Shown one piece after another: positions 8,001 to 17,096 of a DNA stretch of 64,000 nucleotides. Made by a program: the position numbers and the translations under genes. Origin of the DNA: Nocardia stercoris. GTDB taxonomy: Bacteria; Actinomycetota; Actinomycetes; Mycobacteriales; Mycobacteriaceae. Within the stretch, counting starts at the first letter, position 1; each line of letters opens with the position of its first letter. The notes beneath the pieces were generated by a model. The model ran no database searches and was not told the origin of the DNA. It was given only the letters and a program-made list of their open reading frames with translations. The stretch spans positions 62,001-126,000 of the forward strand of contig NZ_RFFH01000002.1 of NCBI RefSeq assembly GCF_003696265.1, written 5' to 3'.

Positions 8001-9222
8001 CGCCGTCCGGGTCGGGCAGCGAATACTTGTCCGCGTCAGGATCATCCGGTTCGGCATGGAACATGGGCTCGCCCGGTGAGCCCGTATTCAGTTCGTGGAA
8101 CAGCTGTTCCGGGTCTTCGGCGAGCAGCGATCGGATCGCGGTGTTCATCACGGCGACGAACGGGACCGCCAGCAGCCCGCCCATCAGACCGGCCAGCACC
8201 ACCCCGGAGGTGATCGCGAGCACCACAGCCAGCGGATGGATCCGCACCGCCCGGCCCAGCAGCAACGGTTGCAGCACATGGCCTTCCAGCTGCATCACCG
8301 CGATCGTGATGCCGAGCACGATCAGCGCGGTCACCAGTCCCTTGGTCATCAACGCCAGGAACACGGCGATGGTGCCGGCCAGCAGCGAACCGATGATCGG
8401 GATGAACGCGCCGATGAACACCAGCGAGGCCAGCGGAAGTGCCAGCGGCACATGCAGGATCACCAGACCGGTACCGATACCGACCGCGTCCACCGCGGCC
8501 ACCGCGACGGTCGCCCGGACGAATCCGATCAGCGTGCCGAAGCCGAGCCGGCCCGCGATCCGCACCCGCTCCCGTTGCGCGCTCGGCACGATCCGGGTGA
8601 CGAAGTTCCAGATCTGGTCGCCGCCGTAGAGGAAGAAGATCAGGATGAACAGGGTCAGGAAGGTGCCGGTGAGGAACTCACCGATCGCGGCCGCGGTGGT
8701 GAGCGCACCGCTGGTCAGCGCGTCCTGGTTCGATTCCACGACCCGCAGAATGCTGTTGCCCGCGTTGTTGATCTGTTCCTGACTCAGGTGCAGCGGCCCG
8801 TTGATCAGCCAGTCCTGCACCTTGTGGACGCTGGTCTTGAACTCGTCGGACAGCTGCGGCACACCGGTGATGAACTGTTCGATGACGAAGGTGAAGATGC
8901 CGGCCAGCAGACCGAGCGAGGACACCAGCGCCACGAACACCGCGATCGAGCGCGGTATCCCCAGCCGCTGCAGCAGATTCACCAGCGGCGCCAGCAGCGC
9001 GGCGGCCAGCAGCGCGATGGCCAGCGGAATGAACACCGTCCACAGCGACTTGACCAGATAGCCGAGGGCGATCAGCGCCACCAGCATGATCAGCAGGCGC
9101 CAGCACCACTCCGCGGTCACCCGCACGAACATCGGTACCGCGTCGACAGCGGACCGCGACCCGGCGGCCGGCCGCTCGTCGGTTTCGGTCACCGTGTCCA
9201 CGGTGTCGCCGACGGGTTCCAT
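7987..9222 (-). CDS. AI-2E family (PerM/TqsA-like) transporter
   Basis: 411 aa from the ATG at 9222, chosen because GGAGGGG lies about six bases upstream; the longer open frame above it is low-complexity and has no such site. About eight membrane helices: a pair near residues 50-90 (LLIMLVALIALGYLVKSLWTVFIPLAIALL), a large amphipathic central domain, then FLTLFILIFFLYGGD and several C-terminal helices including the family signature PIIGSLLAGTIAVFLAL and the LEGHVLQPLLLGRAVRIHPLAV region. Cytoplasmic acidic tail. M. tuberculosis has an AI-2E family gene (Rv0205) next to mmpL3, so the co-location here looks ancestral. Substrate unknown. Confidence 0.9.
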   Translation of the reverse strand: MEPVGDTVDTVTETDERPAAGSRSAVDAVPMFVRVTAEWCWRLLIMLVALIALGYLVKSLWTVFIPLAIALLAAALLAPLVNLLQRLGIPRSIAVFVALVSSLGLLAGIFTFVIEQFITGVPQLSDEFKTSVHKVQDWLINGPLHLSQEQINNAGNSILRVVESNQDALTSGALTTAAAIGEFLTGTFLTLFILIFFLYGGDQIWNFVTRIVPSAQRERVRIAGRLGFGTLIGFVRATVAVAAVDAVGIGTGLVILHVPLALPLASLVFIGAFIPIIGSLLAGTIAVFLALMTKGLVTALIVLGITIAVMQLEGHVLQPLLLGRAVRIHPLAVVLAITSGVVLAGLMGGLLAVPFVAVMNTAIRSLLAEDPEQLFHELNTGSPGEPMFHAEPDDPDADKYSLPDPDGDASD

Positions 9223-9349
9223 CCCGTCCCCTCCCCACCACGTACTACCTGTTCGGTCACGACGCGAGCCTAGCCGTGCGGCCCGATAGCGGCACCTCCT
9301 CGCCACAGTTGAACGTCCGGTGCCGGGGTCGAAGGCTAGATTGGTCTCT

Positions 9350-10882
9350 GTGGCAGCGCCTCTGGAAGCGGTCAAACAGACCATGCACACCCGCTGGCCG
9401 TTGTACCTGACGTCGATGGTGGCGGCCAATGTCTTCGGCGGGGTCCTCGTGCTGGCCTTCATCCGTTACGGCCTGCCCGCACCCGAGGGTCAGCCGAACG
9501 GTATCCACAACATCGGCCTGCTGTATCCGGTGGCGGTGTTCCTGGTCGCGTCCGCGTTCAGCATCCTGGCCTCCACGAAGATGTTGCGGCCGGTGATGCG
9601 CTGGCAGGTGCGTGGTGGCGCGCCGACCCGGGAGGAGCAGGCGGCGGCGCTGCACACGCCGTTGCGGCAGGCGATCCTGCATCTGGCGTTGTGGATCGTG
9701 TTCGGCGCGGTGGTGGCGGCGTCGATCATCCGGACGAATCCCGAGGTGGCGGCCGCGGTGATCGTCACCGAATGTATGGCCGCCACATTCGTGTTCGGCT
9801 TCACCTACATGCTGGGCGAGCGGATCCTGCGGCCGGTGGCGGCGCAGGCCCTGCAGGCGGGGCGGTTCGATCGCACACTGACCGCGGGTGTCGGGGTGCG
9901 GATGGCGATGACGTGGGGTCTGGGCACCTTCGCGCCGACGATCGCGATCATGCTGCTGTGTGTCACGGAGATCACGTCGAAGGTGCAGTTCTCGGCGCGG
10001 TCGTTGGCGGTGACGGTGTTGCTGCTGTCCGGGGTGGTGATCATGCAGGCGCTGGCGTTGTCGATGTTGACCGGTGCCAGCATCTCGGATCCGGTGCGGC
10101 AGCTGTCGGATGCCATCGACCGGGCGCAGAGCGGCGCGCGTGATGTCCAGGTGGAGGTCTTCGACGGCTCCGAGATCGGGCTGCTGCAGGTCGGTTTCAA
10201 CCGGATGATGGCGGAATCCGAGCAGCGGCGGCAGTTGCAGGAGCTGTTCGGTCAGCACGTCGGCGAGGAGGTCGCGCGCCGCGCGCTGGACTACGGCACC
10301 GAGCTGGGTGGGGAAACCCGGTTCGTAGCGGTGTTGTTCGTGGACATGGTCGGTTCCACGTCGGCGGCCGCGGAACGCCCGCCGACCGAGGTGGTCAGCC
10401 TGCTCAACGAGTTCTTCCGGGTGGTGGTCGACGTGGTCGCCCGGCACAACGGCCTGATCAACAAGTTCGTCGGGGACGCGGCGCTGGCCATCTTCGGTGC
10501 GCCGCTGGACCGCCCGGACGCGCCGACCGCCGCGCTGGTCGCGGCCCGCGAGCTGCGGGAGGCGCTGCGCGACGTACCGGGACTCGATGTCGGCATCGGC
10601 GTGTCGGCCGGGTTGGCCGTGGCCGGGAACATCGGCGCGGCGAACCGCTTCGAATACACCGTGATCGGCGATCCGGTCAACGAGGCGGCTCGGCTCACCG
10701 AACTCGCGAAGGAGACCCCGGGCCGGGTCCTGACCTCGGGCAGCGCCCTGTATTTCGCCGATGCGGCCGAACAGCAGCATTGGGTGACCGGCGCGGAGGT
10801 CCAGTTGCGTGGCCGCCGGCGCATGACGACGCTGGCGGTGCCGAAGTCCGTCGCATCCGAACGCGAGCCCATCACCCCCTAG
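9350..10882 (+). CDS. Membrane-bound class III adenylate/guanylate cyclase (Rv1318c-1320c type)
   Basis: About 510 aa from GTG 9350; an in-frame GTG at 9320 is also possible, and neither has a strong ribosome-binding site. Six predicted membrane helices occupy the first 230 residues. A HAMP domain follows (SDPVRQLSDAIDRAQSGARDVQVEVFDGSEIGLLQVGFN), then the class III catalytic domain: the metal Asp in VLFVDMVGST, the substrate Lys and second metal Asp in NKFVGDAALAIFGAP, and the transition-state region NIGAANRFEYTVIGDPVNEAARL with Asn and an Arg/Leu pair. This matches the mycobacterial Rv1318c-Rv1320c cyclases closely. It makes cAMP, probably in response to a membrane signal. It is divergent from the AI-2E gene, with about 125 bp between starts. 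Confidence 0.9.
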   Translation: MAAPLEAVKQTMHTRWPLYLTSMVAANVFGGVLVLAFIRYGLPAPEGQPNGIHNIGLLYPVAVFLVASAFSILASTKMLRPVMRWQVRGGAPTREEQAAALHTPLRQAILHLALWIVFGAVVAASIIRTNPEVAAAVIVTECMAATFVFGFTYMLGERILRPVAAQALQAGRFDRTLTAGVGVRMAMTWGLGTFAPTIAIMLLCVTEITSKVQFSARSLAVTVLLLSGVVIMQALALSMLTGASISDPVRQLSDAIDRAQSGARDVQVEVFDGSEIGLLQVGFNRMMAESEQRRQLQELFGQHVGEEVARRALDYGTELGGETRFVAVLFVDMVGSTSAAAERPPTEVVSLLNEFFRVVVDVVARHNGLINKFVGDAALAIFGAPLDRPDAPTAALVAARELREALRDVPGLDVGIGVSAGLAVAGNIGAANRFEYTVIGDPVNEAARLTELAKETPGRVLTSGSALYFADAAEQQHWVTGAEVQLRGRRRMTTLAVPKSVASEREPITP

Positions 10883-10907
10883 CGGCCGATTTCGCTAATC
10901 TGGCCAG

Positions 10908-11963
10908 GTGAGGGCCCGGGGTGATCTCGCCGGCGAGCCGCCGCGGCCCCGGCAACGGGCCGCCCGGCTGCGGTGGTGGCAATGGGTGATCGTGGCCGCG
11001 CTCGCCGTGCTGCTGGCCGGCGAGGCGTGGTATCTGTGGCCGCGCCTGCACGAGTCCTCGCGCAGTCTCACCGAGATCCGCTGGGTGCCGGTGGCCGGCT
11101 GCGTGCTCATGCAGATGGTGTCGATCAGCGGATTCGGCGGAATCCAGAAACAACTGCTGCACACGGGTGGTGTGCAGGTCACGCACCGGCAGTCGGTGGC
11201 GGTGGTCTACGCCGCGACGGCGATGGCGGTGACCTTGCCCGCCGGGCAGGTCTTCTCCACAGCCTTCACCTATCGCGCGACCCGGCGCTGGGGTGCGGGA
11301 CCGGTCCTGGCGTCGTGGCAGCTGCTGATGTCGGGCGTGGTGGCGGCGGCGGGCATGGTGCTGCTCGGTTTCGGCGGCACGCTGCTGGCCGGTGACCGGA
11401 TCGGCCCGGCCCAACTGCTGATCTCGGTGGGCACGATCGTGGCCCTGGCCTGGGCCGGCAACTGGACGGCCCGCCACCCCGACGGTCTCGAGGCACCGGT
11501 GCGGGCGGTATTGCGCCTGGTCAACCGGGTGCGGCGGCTACCGCCGGACCACGGCCTGCACCGGGTCAAGGAGCTGGTGCGGCAGCTGGATTCGGTGCAG
11601 CTGAATCGCCGGGACGCGCTGCTGGTGACGTGGTGGGCGGTGGTGCACCGGGTCGCCGATGTGGCCTGTCTCGGCGCGGCGTGTTACGCAGTCGGCGCCG
11701 ATCCGACCTGGGCCGGGCTGGCGGTGGCGTTCAGCGCGGGTAAGGCGGTGGGCACGATTCCGCTGGCGCCGGGCGGCATCGTCTATGTCGACGCGACGCT
11801 GATCTACAGCCTGACGGCCGCGGCGGGGCTGCCGGCCACTCAGGCGGTGGCCGCGGCGTTCATATATCGCCTGGTCAGCTTCATTCTGGTAGCGATCGCG
11901 GGCTGGATCGTGTTCGCCTTCCTGGGCGGTGGCCTGGTGCGGACGACGGGTGAGCCGGACTGA
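10908..11963 (+). CDS. YbhN/UPF0104-type flippase-like integral membrane protein
   Basis: 351 aa from GTG 10908. About eight membrane helices with the lysylphosphatidylglycerol-synthetase transmembrane-region pattern: VPVAGCVLMQMVSISGFGGIQKQLL, VAVVYAATAMAVTLPAGQVFSTAFTYRATRRWGA, GTIPLAPGGIVYVDATLIYSL and a last hydrophobic stretch ending FAFLGGGLV. It has the membrane part only, without the catalytic LPG-synthase domain, so a lipid flippase-like role is inferred rather than amino-acyl transfer. It starts 25 bp after the cyclase stop and is followed within 30 bp by a DUF3054 gene, so the three probably share a transcript. In M. tuberculosis a similar membrane protein is found in the mmpL3 neighbourhood (recalled from memory). 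Confidence 0.85.
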   Translation: MRARGDLAGEPPRPRQRAARLRWWQWVIVAALAVLLAGEAWYLWPRLHESSRSLTEIRWVPVAGCVLMQMVSISGFGGIQKQLLHTGGVQVTHRQSVAVVYAATAMAVTLPAGQVFSTAFTYRATRRWGAGPVLASWQLLMSGVVAAAGMVLLGFGGTLLAGDRIGPAQLLISVGTIVALAWAGNWTARHPDGLEAPVRAVLRLVNRVRRLPPDHGLHRVKELVRQLDSVQLNRRDALLVTWWAVVHRVADVACLGAACYAVGADPTWAGLAVAFSAGKAVGTIPLAPGGIVYVDATLIYSLTAAAGLPATQAVAAAFIYRLVSFILVAIAGWIVFAFLGGGLVRTTGEPD

Positions 11964-11991
11964 CGTGCGCCGGTGCCCTACCCTGTGCGGC

Positions 11992-12414
11992 GTGAAGAAA
12001 CTGGTGCCGTTCGGTGTGGATGCCCTGCTGGTGATCGTGTTCTGCGCCATCGGGCGGCACAGTCACGACGAGTCGGCGATCTCCGGACTGTTCCGCACGG
12101 TGTGGCCGTTCGGAACCGGCCTGTTGATCGGGTGGGTTGCCGCGATCGCGATCTCGGCGAGCGCACTGCCGGAGGCGACCGGGGCCGCGGCCGGTAAGCC
12201 GGGCACGGATCTGGTGACGACGCTGCGCCGCTTCGACGGCCGACGGCTGTGGCCGACCGGCGTGGTGGTGTGGTTGTGCACCCTGACCGGCGGCATGGTG
12301 TTGCGTGTGCTCAGCCATCAGGGCATCGCGCTCAGTTTCGTCGGGGTCGCCGCGACCGTGCTGGCGTTGTTCCTGCTGGGCTGGCGCGGCGCCTGGAAGG
12401 CGCTGGGCCGCTAG
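11992..12414 (+). CDS. DUF3054 family membrane protein
   Basis: 140 aa from GTG 11992 (VKKLVPFGVDALLVIVFCAIGRHSHDE); the upstream in-frame ATG lies inside the preceding gene. The FDUALLVIVF...IGRxSHDE start and four membrane helices (residues about 8-22, 45-62, 95-112, 118-135) are typical of DUF3054 proteins, which are short actinobacterial membrane proteins of unknown function. It is 28 bp after the flippase-like gene and converges on the penicillin-binding lipoprotein gene with only three bases between stop codons. Confidence 0.85.
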   Translation: MKKLVPFGVDALLVIVFCAIGRHSHDESAISGLFRTVWPFGTGLLIGWVAAIAISASALPEATGAAAGKPGTDLVTTLRRFDGRRLWPTGVVVWLCTLTGGMVLRVLSHQGIALSFVGVAATVLALFLLGWRGAWKALGR

Positions 12415-12417
12415 GAC

Positions 12418-14106
12418 TTACTGGTCGGGCGTGGCCAGCGACCGCAGCAGCCGGGCCGCCATCCGCGCGGTGGCGTCACCGCTGTCGACGTCGTCGATGT
12501 GGATGGCGAAGGCCAGGTCACCCATGTTCGCGATGAGCCAGCCCGCGGATCCCGCGATGCCGTCGTAGGCGATGACCCCGGCGTAGTGCCGCACGGTGGT
12601 CAGTTCGTCGCTGCCGACGCCGTCGGTGAGCAGCCGGCGCAGCCGGTCGACCACGGCCGGGTCCAGCGGTTTCAGGTCGGCGTCGGTGGTGCCGGGCCGG
12701 CCGATCTCGATCATGGGCGGGGCGACCGAGCCGCGCGCGATGGTGGCGGCGGCGATGGCCATTCCCAGCGGGCTGGCGGTGATCGGGTCGGTGCTGCCCT
12801 GGTGTACGGCTTCCACGCCGCGGCCGCCGATGGGCAGGTGGCCGGTGGTCTCGTCGAGTCCGTCGACCTTGAATCCGATGCCGACGCCGAGCTGGGCCGC
12901 GCCCTGGGCCACGTCGGACACCGCGGTGATCTCCTGCGGCTGCTTGCCCTTCTCCTGGGCCTCGACGGCCTTGAACAGCTCGGACATGCCGCCGACCGGA
13001 TAGGCGTTGGTGAAGGCGGGGTTGCCCTGTTCGCTGGCCTGGTTGTTCTGCGCGGCGGCGACGATGGCCCCGGTGGACGGCTGGATCGCGACGATGGAGG
13101 CTGCGGTGCCGACGCTGACGACGGCGTCCTCGGCGGCGCGCTGCAGCTTGTTGTCGAGGGTGCCGGCGATGTCGGGTCCGGGCGGGCCCTGCTGGCCGGC
13201 GAGCTGGGTGACCATGGCGCCGTCGGGGCCAAAGACCTGGATTCCCCAGCCTGCGTGCGCGTCCCGGTTCTCCTGCCAGACCTTCTTGTAGGCGTCCAGC
13301 AGTGGCGACCAGATCCGGCGGTCGGAGGTGATCAGGGTGGGCTGCTTGTCCACGACGACGCCGGGGATGGAGGTCAGTTTGCTCTCCAGGACGGCGAAGT
13401 CGTCGGCGCGCAGGCGCACCGCGTCGACCGGTTTGCCCTGCGAGGTGGACAGCTGCTGCATCAGCGAGGGTCCGGTGATCAGCGGCGCGACCACGGAGAT
13501 GACGTCGGCGAGCCGGTTGGTGGTGCCGACGAGGTCGGTGGTCTGCGCCGGGTCGACCTTGATGGCGTTGATGGTCTGCTCGCTCATCAGCAGGGCGCCG
13601 GAGCTGTCGTTGACCTTCGGGGAGGGCGTCGCCTCGGTGCGGACCAGTTTGACGGTGCGGCTGGCATCCAGCTGCGGGATCACGACGGTCGGGTCCCAGG
13701 AGATTCGCCAGCCGATTGCCAGCTTGCGCACGGTGCCGTGCAGGTCGTAGTCCCATTCCTTGCCGGGGCCGAAGTTCCAGGTGGCCTTCATGTTGAAGTT
13801 GGCCGTGGACTTGTCGAGCGGAATGTATTGCACGACACGGTAATCCGGTTTCCCTCCGTTGAGGGATCCGAACATCTGCTTGAGGGTGTCCTCGGCGCCG
13901 TTGGGATACGAGGTCAGCTGCGCGGCGCCGGCGGCGTCCTTCTTGTCGAGGAGGCCGGCGAAATGATCGACCACGGACTGCGGGTCGTTGTCATTGCCCG
14001 CAATTCCGCACGCACCGAGGCCCATCACGAGGGCAGCAGCCCCGGCGATTGCCATCACACCCCGAACGCGGAAGCGGCGGGATCCCCACACATCCATGTC
14101 GCCCAC
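12418..14106 (-). CDS. Penicillin-binding lipoprotein (Rv2864c-like) with degenerate transpeptidase motifs
   Basis: 562 aa. The N-terminus is basic (WGSRRFRVRG), with a hydrophobic stretch and lipobox LGAC, so the mature protein is a lipoprotein on the outer face of the membrane. An NTF2-like MecA_N domain follows (DPQSVVDHFAGLLDKKDAAGAAQL...), then a PBP dimerisation region (TPSPKVNDSSGALLMSEQTINAIKVD) and a transpeptidase domain recognisable from IQPSTGAIVAAAQN and SPLGMAIAAATIARG. The three catalytic motifs are not intact: where Rv2864c has PPGSTFK there is PVGGMSELFK, the SxN segment is deleted, and the KTG motif is replaced by YDGIAGSAG. A structural or regulatory role, or beta-lactam-insensitive pseudoenzyme status, is inferred. 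The reading frame itself is intact. Confidence 0.85.
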   Translation of the reverse strand: MGDMDVWGSRRFRVRGVMAIAGAAALVMGLGACGIAGNDNDPQSVVDHFAGLLDKKDAAGAAQLTSYPNGAEDTLKQMFGSLNGGKPDYRVVQYIPLDKSTANFNMKATWNFGPGKEWDYDLHGTVRKLAIGWRISWDPTVVIPQLDASRTVKLVRTEATPSPKVNDSSGALLMSEQTINAIKVDPAQTTDLVGTTNRLADVISVVAPLITGPSLMQQLSTSQGKPVDAVRLRADDFAVLESKLTSIPGVVVDKQPTLITSDRRIWSPLLDAYKKVWQENRDAHAGWGIQVFGPDGAMVTQLAGQQGPPGPDIAGTLDNKLQRAAEDAVVSVGTAASIVAIQPSTGAIVAAAQNNQASEQGNPAFTNAYPVGGMSELFKAVEAQEKGKQPQEITAVSDVAQGAAQLGVGIGFKVDGLDETTGHLPIGGRGVEAVHQGSTDPITASPLGMAIAAATIARGSVAPPMIEIGRPGTTDADLKPLDPAVVDRLRRLLTDGVGSDELTTVRHYAGVIAYDGIAGSAGWLIANMGDLAFAIHIDDVDSGDATARMAARLLRSLATPDQ

Positions 14107-14373
14107 TTTTCACTCTTGTCACACCAGCAACAAGAACAACCGTACCCGAACAATTACCGTAGCCGCCGCGTCGGCAACCCTGCGCATTCTGCACGCCCGC
14201 GCCTCACAATAGTGACCGTTTCTCAACATCCGGCCGCCCCGGCCCGGACGCGACGGCGTCCTCGGCGAGCCATCACCTTACCGCCGTTCTCCCACGGCAG
14301 AAGCCACGGCATCGATTGCGGCGTAATCTTGTAATCACTGCAACACTGCTTCGTCTGTAAGAAGGTATGCATC

Positions 14374-14931
14374 ATGAGACACGGACAACGAGGACGCGGT
14401 TTCGGCCGTCCCGGCGGCTGGCAGCAGGCCGACCTGCCCGACGCGGCGGACGCACCCGACTGGTTCGCCGGGCGCTTGCCCGCCGACTGGTTCACCGGAC
14501 CGCCCACCATCGACATCGACCGCGACGAGATCGTCGTCGTGGGTGAACTACCCCTGCCCGACGGCGAGACGCCCGAGGCGACCCAGGACGGCCTGGTGGC
14601 CCGGTTCCGCGAATCCACGCGGCCCGCGCGCATGCAGATCGCCGACGAGGCGCAGCGGCGCTACGGCCGCAGCGTGGCCTGGGGTGTCCGGGTCGGCGAC
14701 CAGCGGATCCTGTTCACGCACTTGGCCGTTCCGGTCATGACCCGGCTGCGGCAGCCCGAACGAAAGGTGCTCGACACCCTGGTCGACGCCGGGGTCGCCC
14801 GCTCCCGCGCGGACGCCCTCGCCTGGACGGTCAAGCTGGCCGGCAAGCACGCCGAGGAATGGCTGGAGGAGCTGCGGGCCGCGATGCGCAAGGTCGACGA
14901 CCTGCGTGCCGAGGGACCCAAGGACCTCTGA
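14374..14931 (+). CDS. Conserved actinobacterial protein of unknown function
   Basis: 185 aa from ATG 14374 with AGAAGG about eight bases upstream. The start is basic and Gly-rich ([16 protein letters not shown]). The middle is beta-rich ([44 protein letters not shown]). The C-terminal helices ([53 protein letters not shown]) look like a ribbon-helix-helix or other small helical module. I do not recognise a named family. There is no signal or membrane segment. It lies 17 bp upstream of aroQ in the same direction, so co-transcription is likely, but no functional link is obvious. Confidence 0.8.
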   Translation: MRHGQRGRGFGRPGGWQQADLPDAADAPDWFAGRLPADWFTGPPTIDIDRDEIVVVGELPLPDGETPEATQDGLVARFRESTRPARMQIADEAQRRYGRSVAWGVRVGDQRILFTHLAVPVMTRLRQPERKVLDTLVDAGVARSRADALAWTVKLAGKHAEEWLEELRAAMRKVDDLRAEGPKDL

Positions 14932-14948
14932 ACGATAGGGTGTCCGGC

Positions 14949-15377
14949 ATGGGACCGATCCTCGTGCTCAACGGCCCGAATCTGAACATGCTGGGCACCC
15001 GCCAGCCGGAGGTGTACGGCGCCGACACCCTCGCCGACGTCCTCGACCTGTGCCGGCACACCGCCACGCGGTTCGACCGGACGATCACCGATTTCCAGTC
15101 CAATCACGAAGGGGCGCTGATCGATCGGATCCACGCCGCGCGCGGAGTGGAATCGGCGATCGTGATCAATCCGGGCGGGCTGACCCACACCTCGGTGGCA
15201 TTGCGGGACGCACTGGTGATTCCCGAAGTGCCGATCGTGGAGGTGCATATCTCGAATGTGCATGCGCGCGAAGAATTCCGGCACCATTCCTATATTTCGC
15301 CGATCGCCACCGCGGTGATCGCCGGCATGGGAATTCAGGGTTACGCCGCGGCAGTCGAATTCCTCTGCACCCGTTGA
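14949..15377 (+). CDS. aroQ: Type II 3-dehydroquinate dehydratase
   Basis: 142 aa, the standard length. Catalyses trans-dehydration of 3-dehydroquinate to 3-dehydroshikimate in the shikimate pathway, as a cytoplasmic dodecamer. Motifs: [17 protein letters not shown] with Arg18 and catalytic Tyr23, [30 protein letters not shown], the catalytic His in [21 protein letters not shown], and the C-terminal [17 protein letters not shown] 14949 gives the conventional N-terminus; an in-frame GTG at 14940 would add three residues. No other shikimate gene is next to it, so this is a detached aroQ. Confidence 0.96.
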   Translation: MGPILVLNGPNLNMLGTRQPEVYGADTLADVLDLCRHTATRFDRTITDFQSNHEGALIDRIHAARGVESAIVINPGGLTHTSVALRDALVIPEVPIVEVHISNVHAREEFRHHSYISPIATAVIAGMGIQGYAAAVEFLCTR

Positions 15378-15381
15378 CCGG

Positions 15382-15762
15382 TCAGCCGGCACACGGCGGC
15401 GAAGGCACCCCGCGCGAGAGCGGGCTGCCGACCGGGTTCAGGTACAGCACGGTCAATCGCAGCGGCCGGTCACCGCTGTTGCGGGCGAGGTGCCGGTGGC
15501 CGGGCCCGCTCGGCTCGCGGAAGACGCGGCCCGGCCGGTAGCGCACCGGCCGGCAGTCGTAGCCGGGATGATCCAGCGGCGCACCCGTGACCAGCACGAT
15601 CAGCGTGCCGTCGTGGTAGTGCCAGCCCGAATCGCCGCCCGGTTCGATGATCGTCTGCCGCAACAGCACCTCCCGCCGCCCCAGCCGCAACCGCAGCAGC
15701 AACCGGCTGCGGGTCCCGACCGCGGGTGCCGGGTTGGACCGGAACTCTGGCAGCAACGACAT
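15382..15762 (-). CDS. Cupin-fold protein
   Basis: 126 aa from ATG 15762 (MSLLPEFRSNPAP); ATG 15780 would add six residues. A single cupin domain: IIEPGGDSGWHYHDGTLIVLVTGAPLDHP gives the first metal-binding motif (G-x-H-x-H), and REPSGPGHRHLARNSGDRPLRLTVLYL the second (His-x-His). Two to three His ligands are present, so a metal-dependent activity is possible, but substrate and reaction cannot be told. It is the last gene of the minus-strand cluster running from 20507, 55 bp after the aminotransferase stop, and ends 4 bp from the aroQ stop on the other strand. Confidence 0.8.
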   Translation of the reverse strand: MSLLPEFRSNPAPAVGTRSRLLLRLRLGRREVLLRQTIIEPGGDSGWHYHDGTLIVLVTGAPLDHPGYDCRPVRYRPGRVFREPSGPGHRHLARNSGDRPLRLTVLYLNPVGSPLSRGVPSPPCAG

Positions 15763-15817
15763 GCGCCGATCATCGCGCATCGGCCGGGCTGCCTCACGCA
15801 ACCCCGCCGGACGGCAG

Positions 15818-16996
15818 CTACCGCGACCGGAACCACGAGGTCGAGTAGCTGTCGGTGTCGTCGGACTCGGACGGCAGCGCCGCCATCTGGACGGGCGGTT
15901 CGAGTGCGGTGATGACCGCGGTGCCGGCGTCCGGATCGCCGACCGCGATCCGCGCACTGCCGTCCGGGTAGCCCTTCACCGCGATCCCGGCGGCGGTCAG
16001 CCGCGCCGTGACGGTCCGGCCGGGCAGGTACAGGAAGTTGCCGCTGCTTCGCGGCACTGGAATACCGTTGCGCCGCAGGGCCGCTCGCAGATGGTCCCGT
16101 TCGACGGTGATGTGCAGGACGCGATCGGCGAGTTCGTGGGCCGCGGCGTACGAGGCCGCGACCGCGACCGCCGCGGATTCCGGTACCCCGAAAGGCAATT
16201 GGAGCCGCCGCACCCGCGCGATGAGTTCGGGCCGGCCGATCGCGTACCCGATCCGCAACCCGGCCAGACCGTACGCCTTCGAAAAGGTGCGCAGGATCAG
16301 CAGATTCGGGTACCGCTGCAGCAGCGTGCCCGGATCGATCCGTTCGGCGGCACCCAGGAATTCGACGTACGCCTCGTCCAGCAGCACCGGCACCCGCCGC
16401 GGCAGCGCGAACAGGAACGCCTTGAGCTCACTGCCCGGGATCAGCGTGCCGGTCGGGTTGTGCGGCCGGCACACCGCGACCAGCCCGGTCCGCTCGCCGA
16501 CCGCACGCAGCATCGCCCAAAGATCCTGGCGGCCTGCCACATCCAGTGGCACACCGACACCTTCCAAGCCGCACATCGCCGCCAGGATCGGATAGCCGTC
16601 GAAGGTCGGCTCGGCGTACACGATGGTCTGCCCGGCGCGAGTCAGCGCCTGCATGACCTGCAGGGCCACACCGGTCGCGCCCGCACCGACCACGATCTGA
16701 TCCGGTGCGAGACCGAGGTGATCGGCGATCAGGGTGGGCAGGCGGTGGGGCAGGAACTCCGGATAGCGGTTGGCACCGGCGATCGTCGCGTGCAGCGCGC
16801 GCTGGACGGAAGGCAGTGGCGGCAACGGATGTTCACTGAGCGCCAGGTCGAATCGCTTGCGCGGCAACGGTGATCGCTCCGCAGAACGCTTGCCGGACAG
16901 CAACGTCGGCCCGTGGGCGGGCTCCGGCGTCGTGAACACCGGCCGCAACCGCGCGGTGCGCGTCGGGGCCTCGTCGCCGGTGATCGAGTGACTCAT
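15818..16996 (-). CDS. PLP-dependent aminotransferase, HisC-like (class I/II)
   Basis: 392 aa from ATG 16996 (MSHSITGDEAPTRTARL). Fold-type I aminotransferase with the histidinol-phosphate aminotransferase layout: LSEHPLPPLPSVQRAL, the substrate loop NRYPEFLPHRL, cofactor residues in GAGATGV, HNPTG (Asn180), LDEAYVEF (Asp207, Tyr210) and the Schiff-base Lys240 in RTFSKAYGLAGLRIGY. The C-terminal SGNFLYLPG and SARIAVGDPD contain the carboxylate-binding Arg region. The gene is placed away from histidine genes, behind a KAS III-like and a ThDP enzyme, so it more likely aminates a product of this cluster, or serves as a phenylalanine-type aminotransferase, than acts in histidine synthesis (inference). 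The 100-bp gap to the upstream gene is the largest in the cluster. Confidence 0.88.
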   Translation of the reverse strand: MSHSITGDEAPTRTARLRPVFTTPEPAHGPTLLSGKRSAERSPLPRKRFDLALSEHPLPPLPSVQRALHATIAGANRYPEFLPHRLPTLIADHLGLAPDQIVVGAGATGVALQVMQALTRAGQTIVYAEPTFDGYPILAAMCGLEGVGVPLDVAGRQDLWAMLRAVGERTGLVAVCRPHNPTGTLIPGSELKAFLFALPRRVPVLLDEAYVEFLGAAERIDPGTLLQRYPNLLILRTFSKAYGLAGLRIGYAIGRPELIARVRRLQLPFGVPESAAVAVAASYAAAHELADRVLHITVERDHLRAALRRNGIPVPRSSGNFLYLPGRTVTARLTAAGIAVKGYPDGSARIAVGDPDAGTAVITALEPPVQMAALPSESDDTDSYSTSWFRSR

Positions 16997-17096
16997 GAGC
17001 ACACCCGGCCGTTCCGCCCACTCACCGCGCCACGTACCCTGCCCGGGCCTACCGCAACCACCCTGTGCTGCCAGGGAATTCGCTTGTCGTGCGCAC

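Noticed and set aside
12499-14334. A 611-codon Gly/Asp-rich open frame opposite the PBP-like gene
   Set aside because: Shadow of the penicillin-binding lipoprotein frame; its composition is that of complementary high-GC codons.
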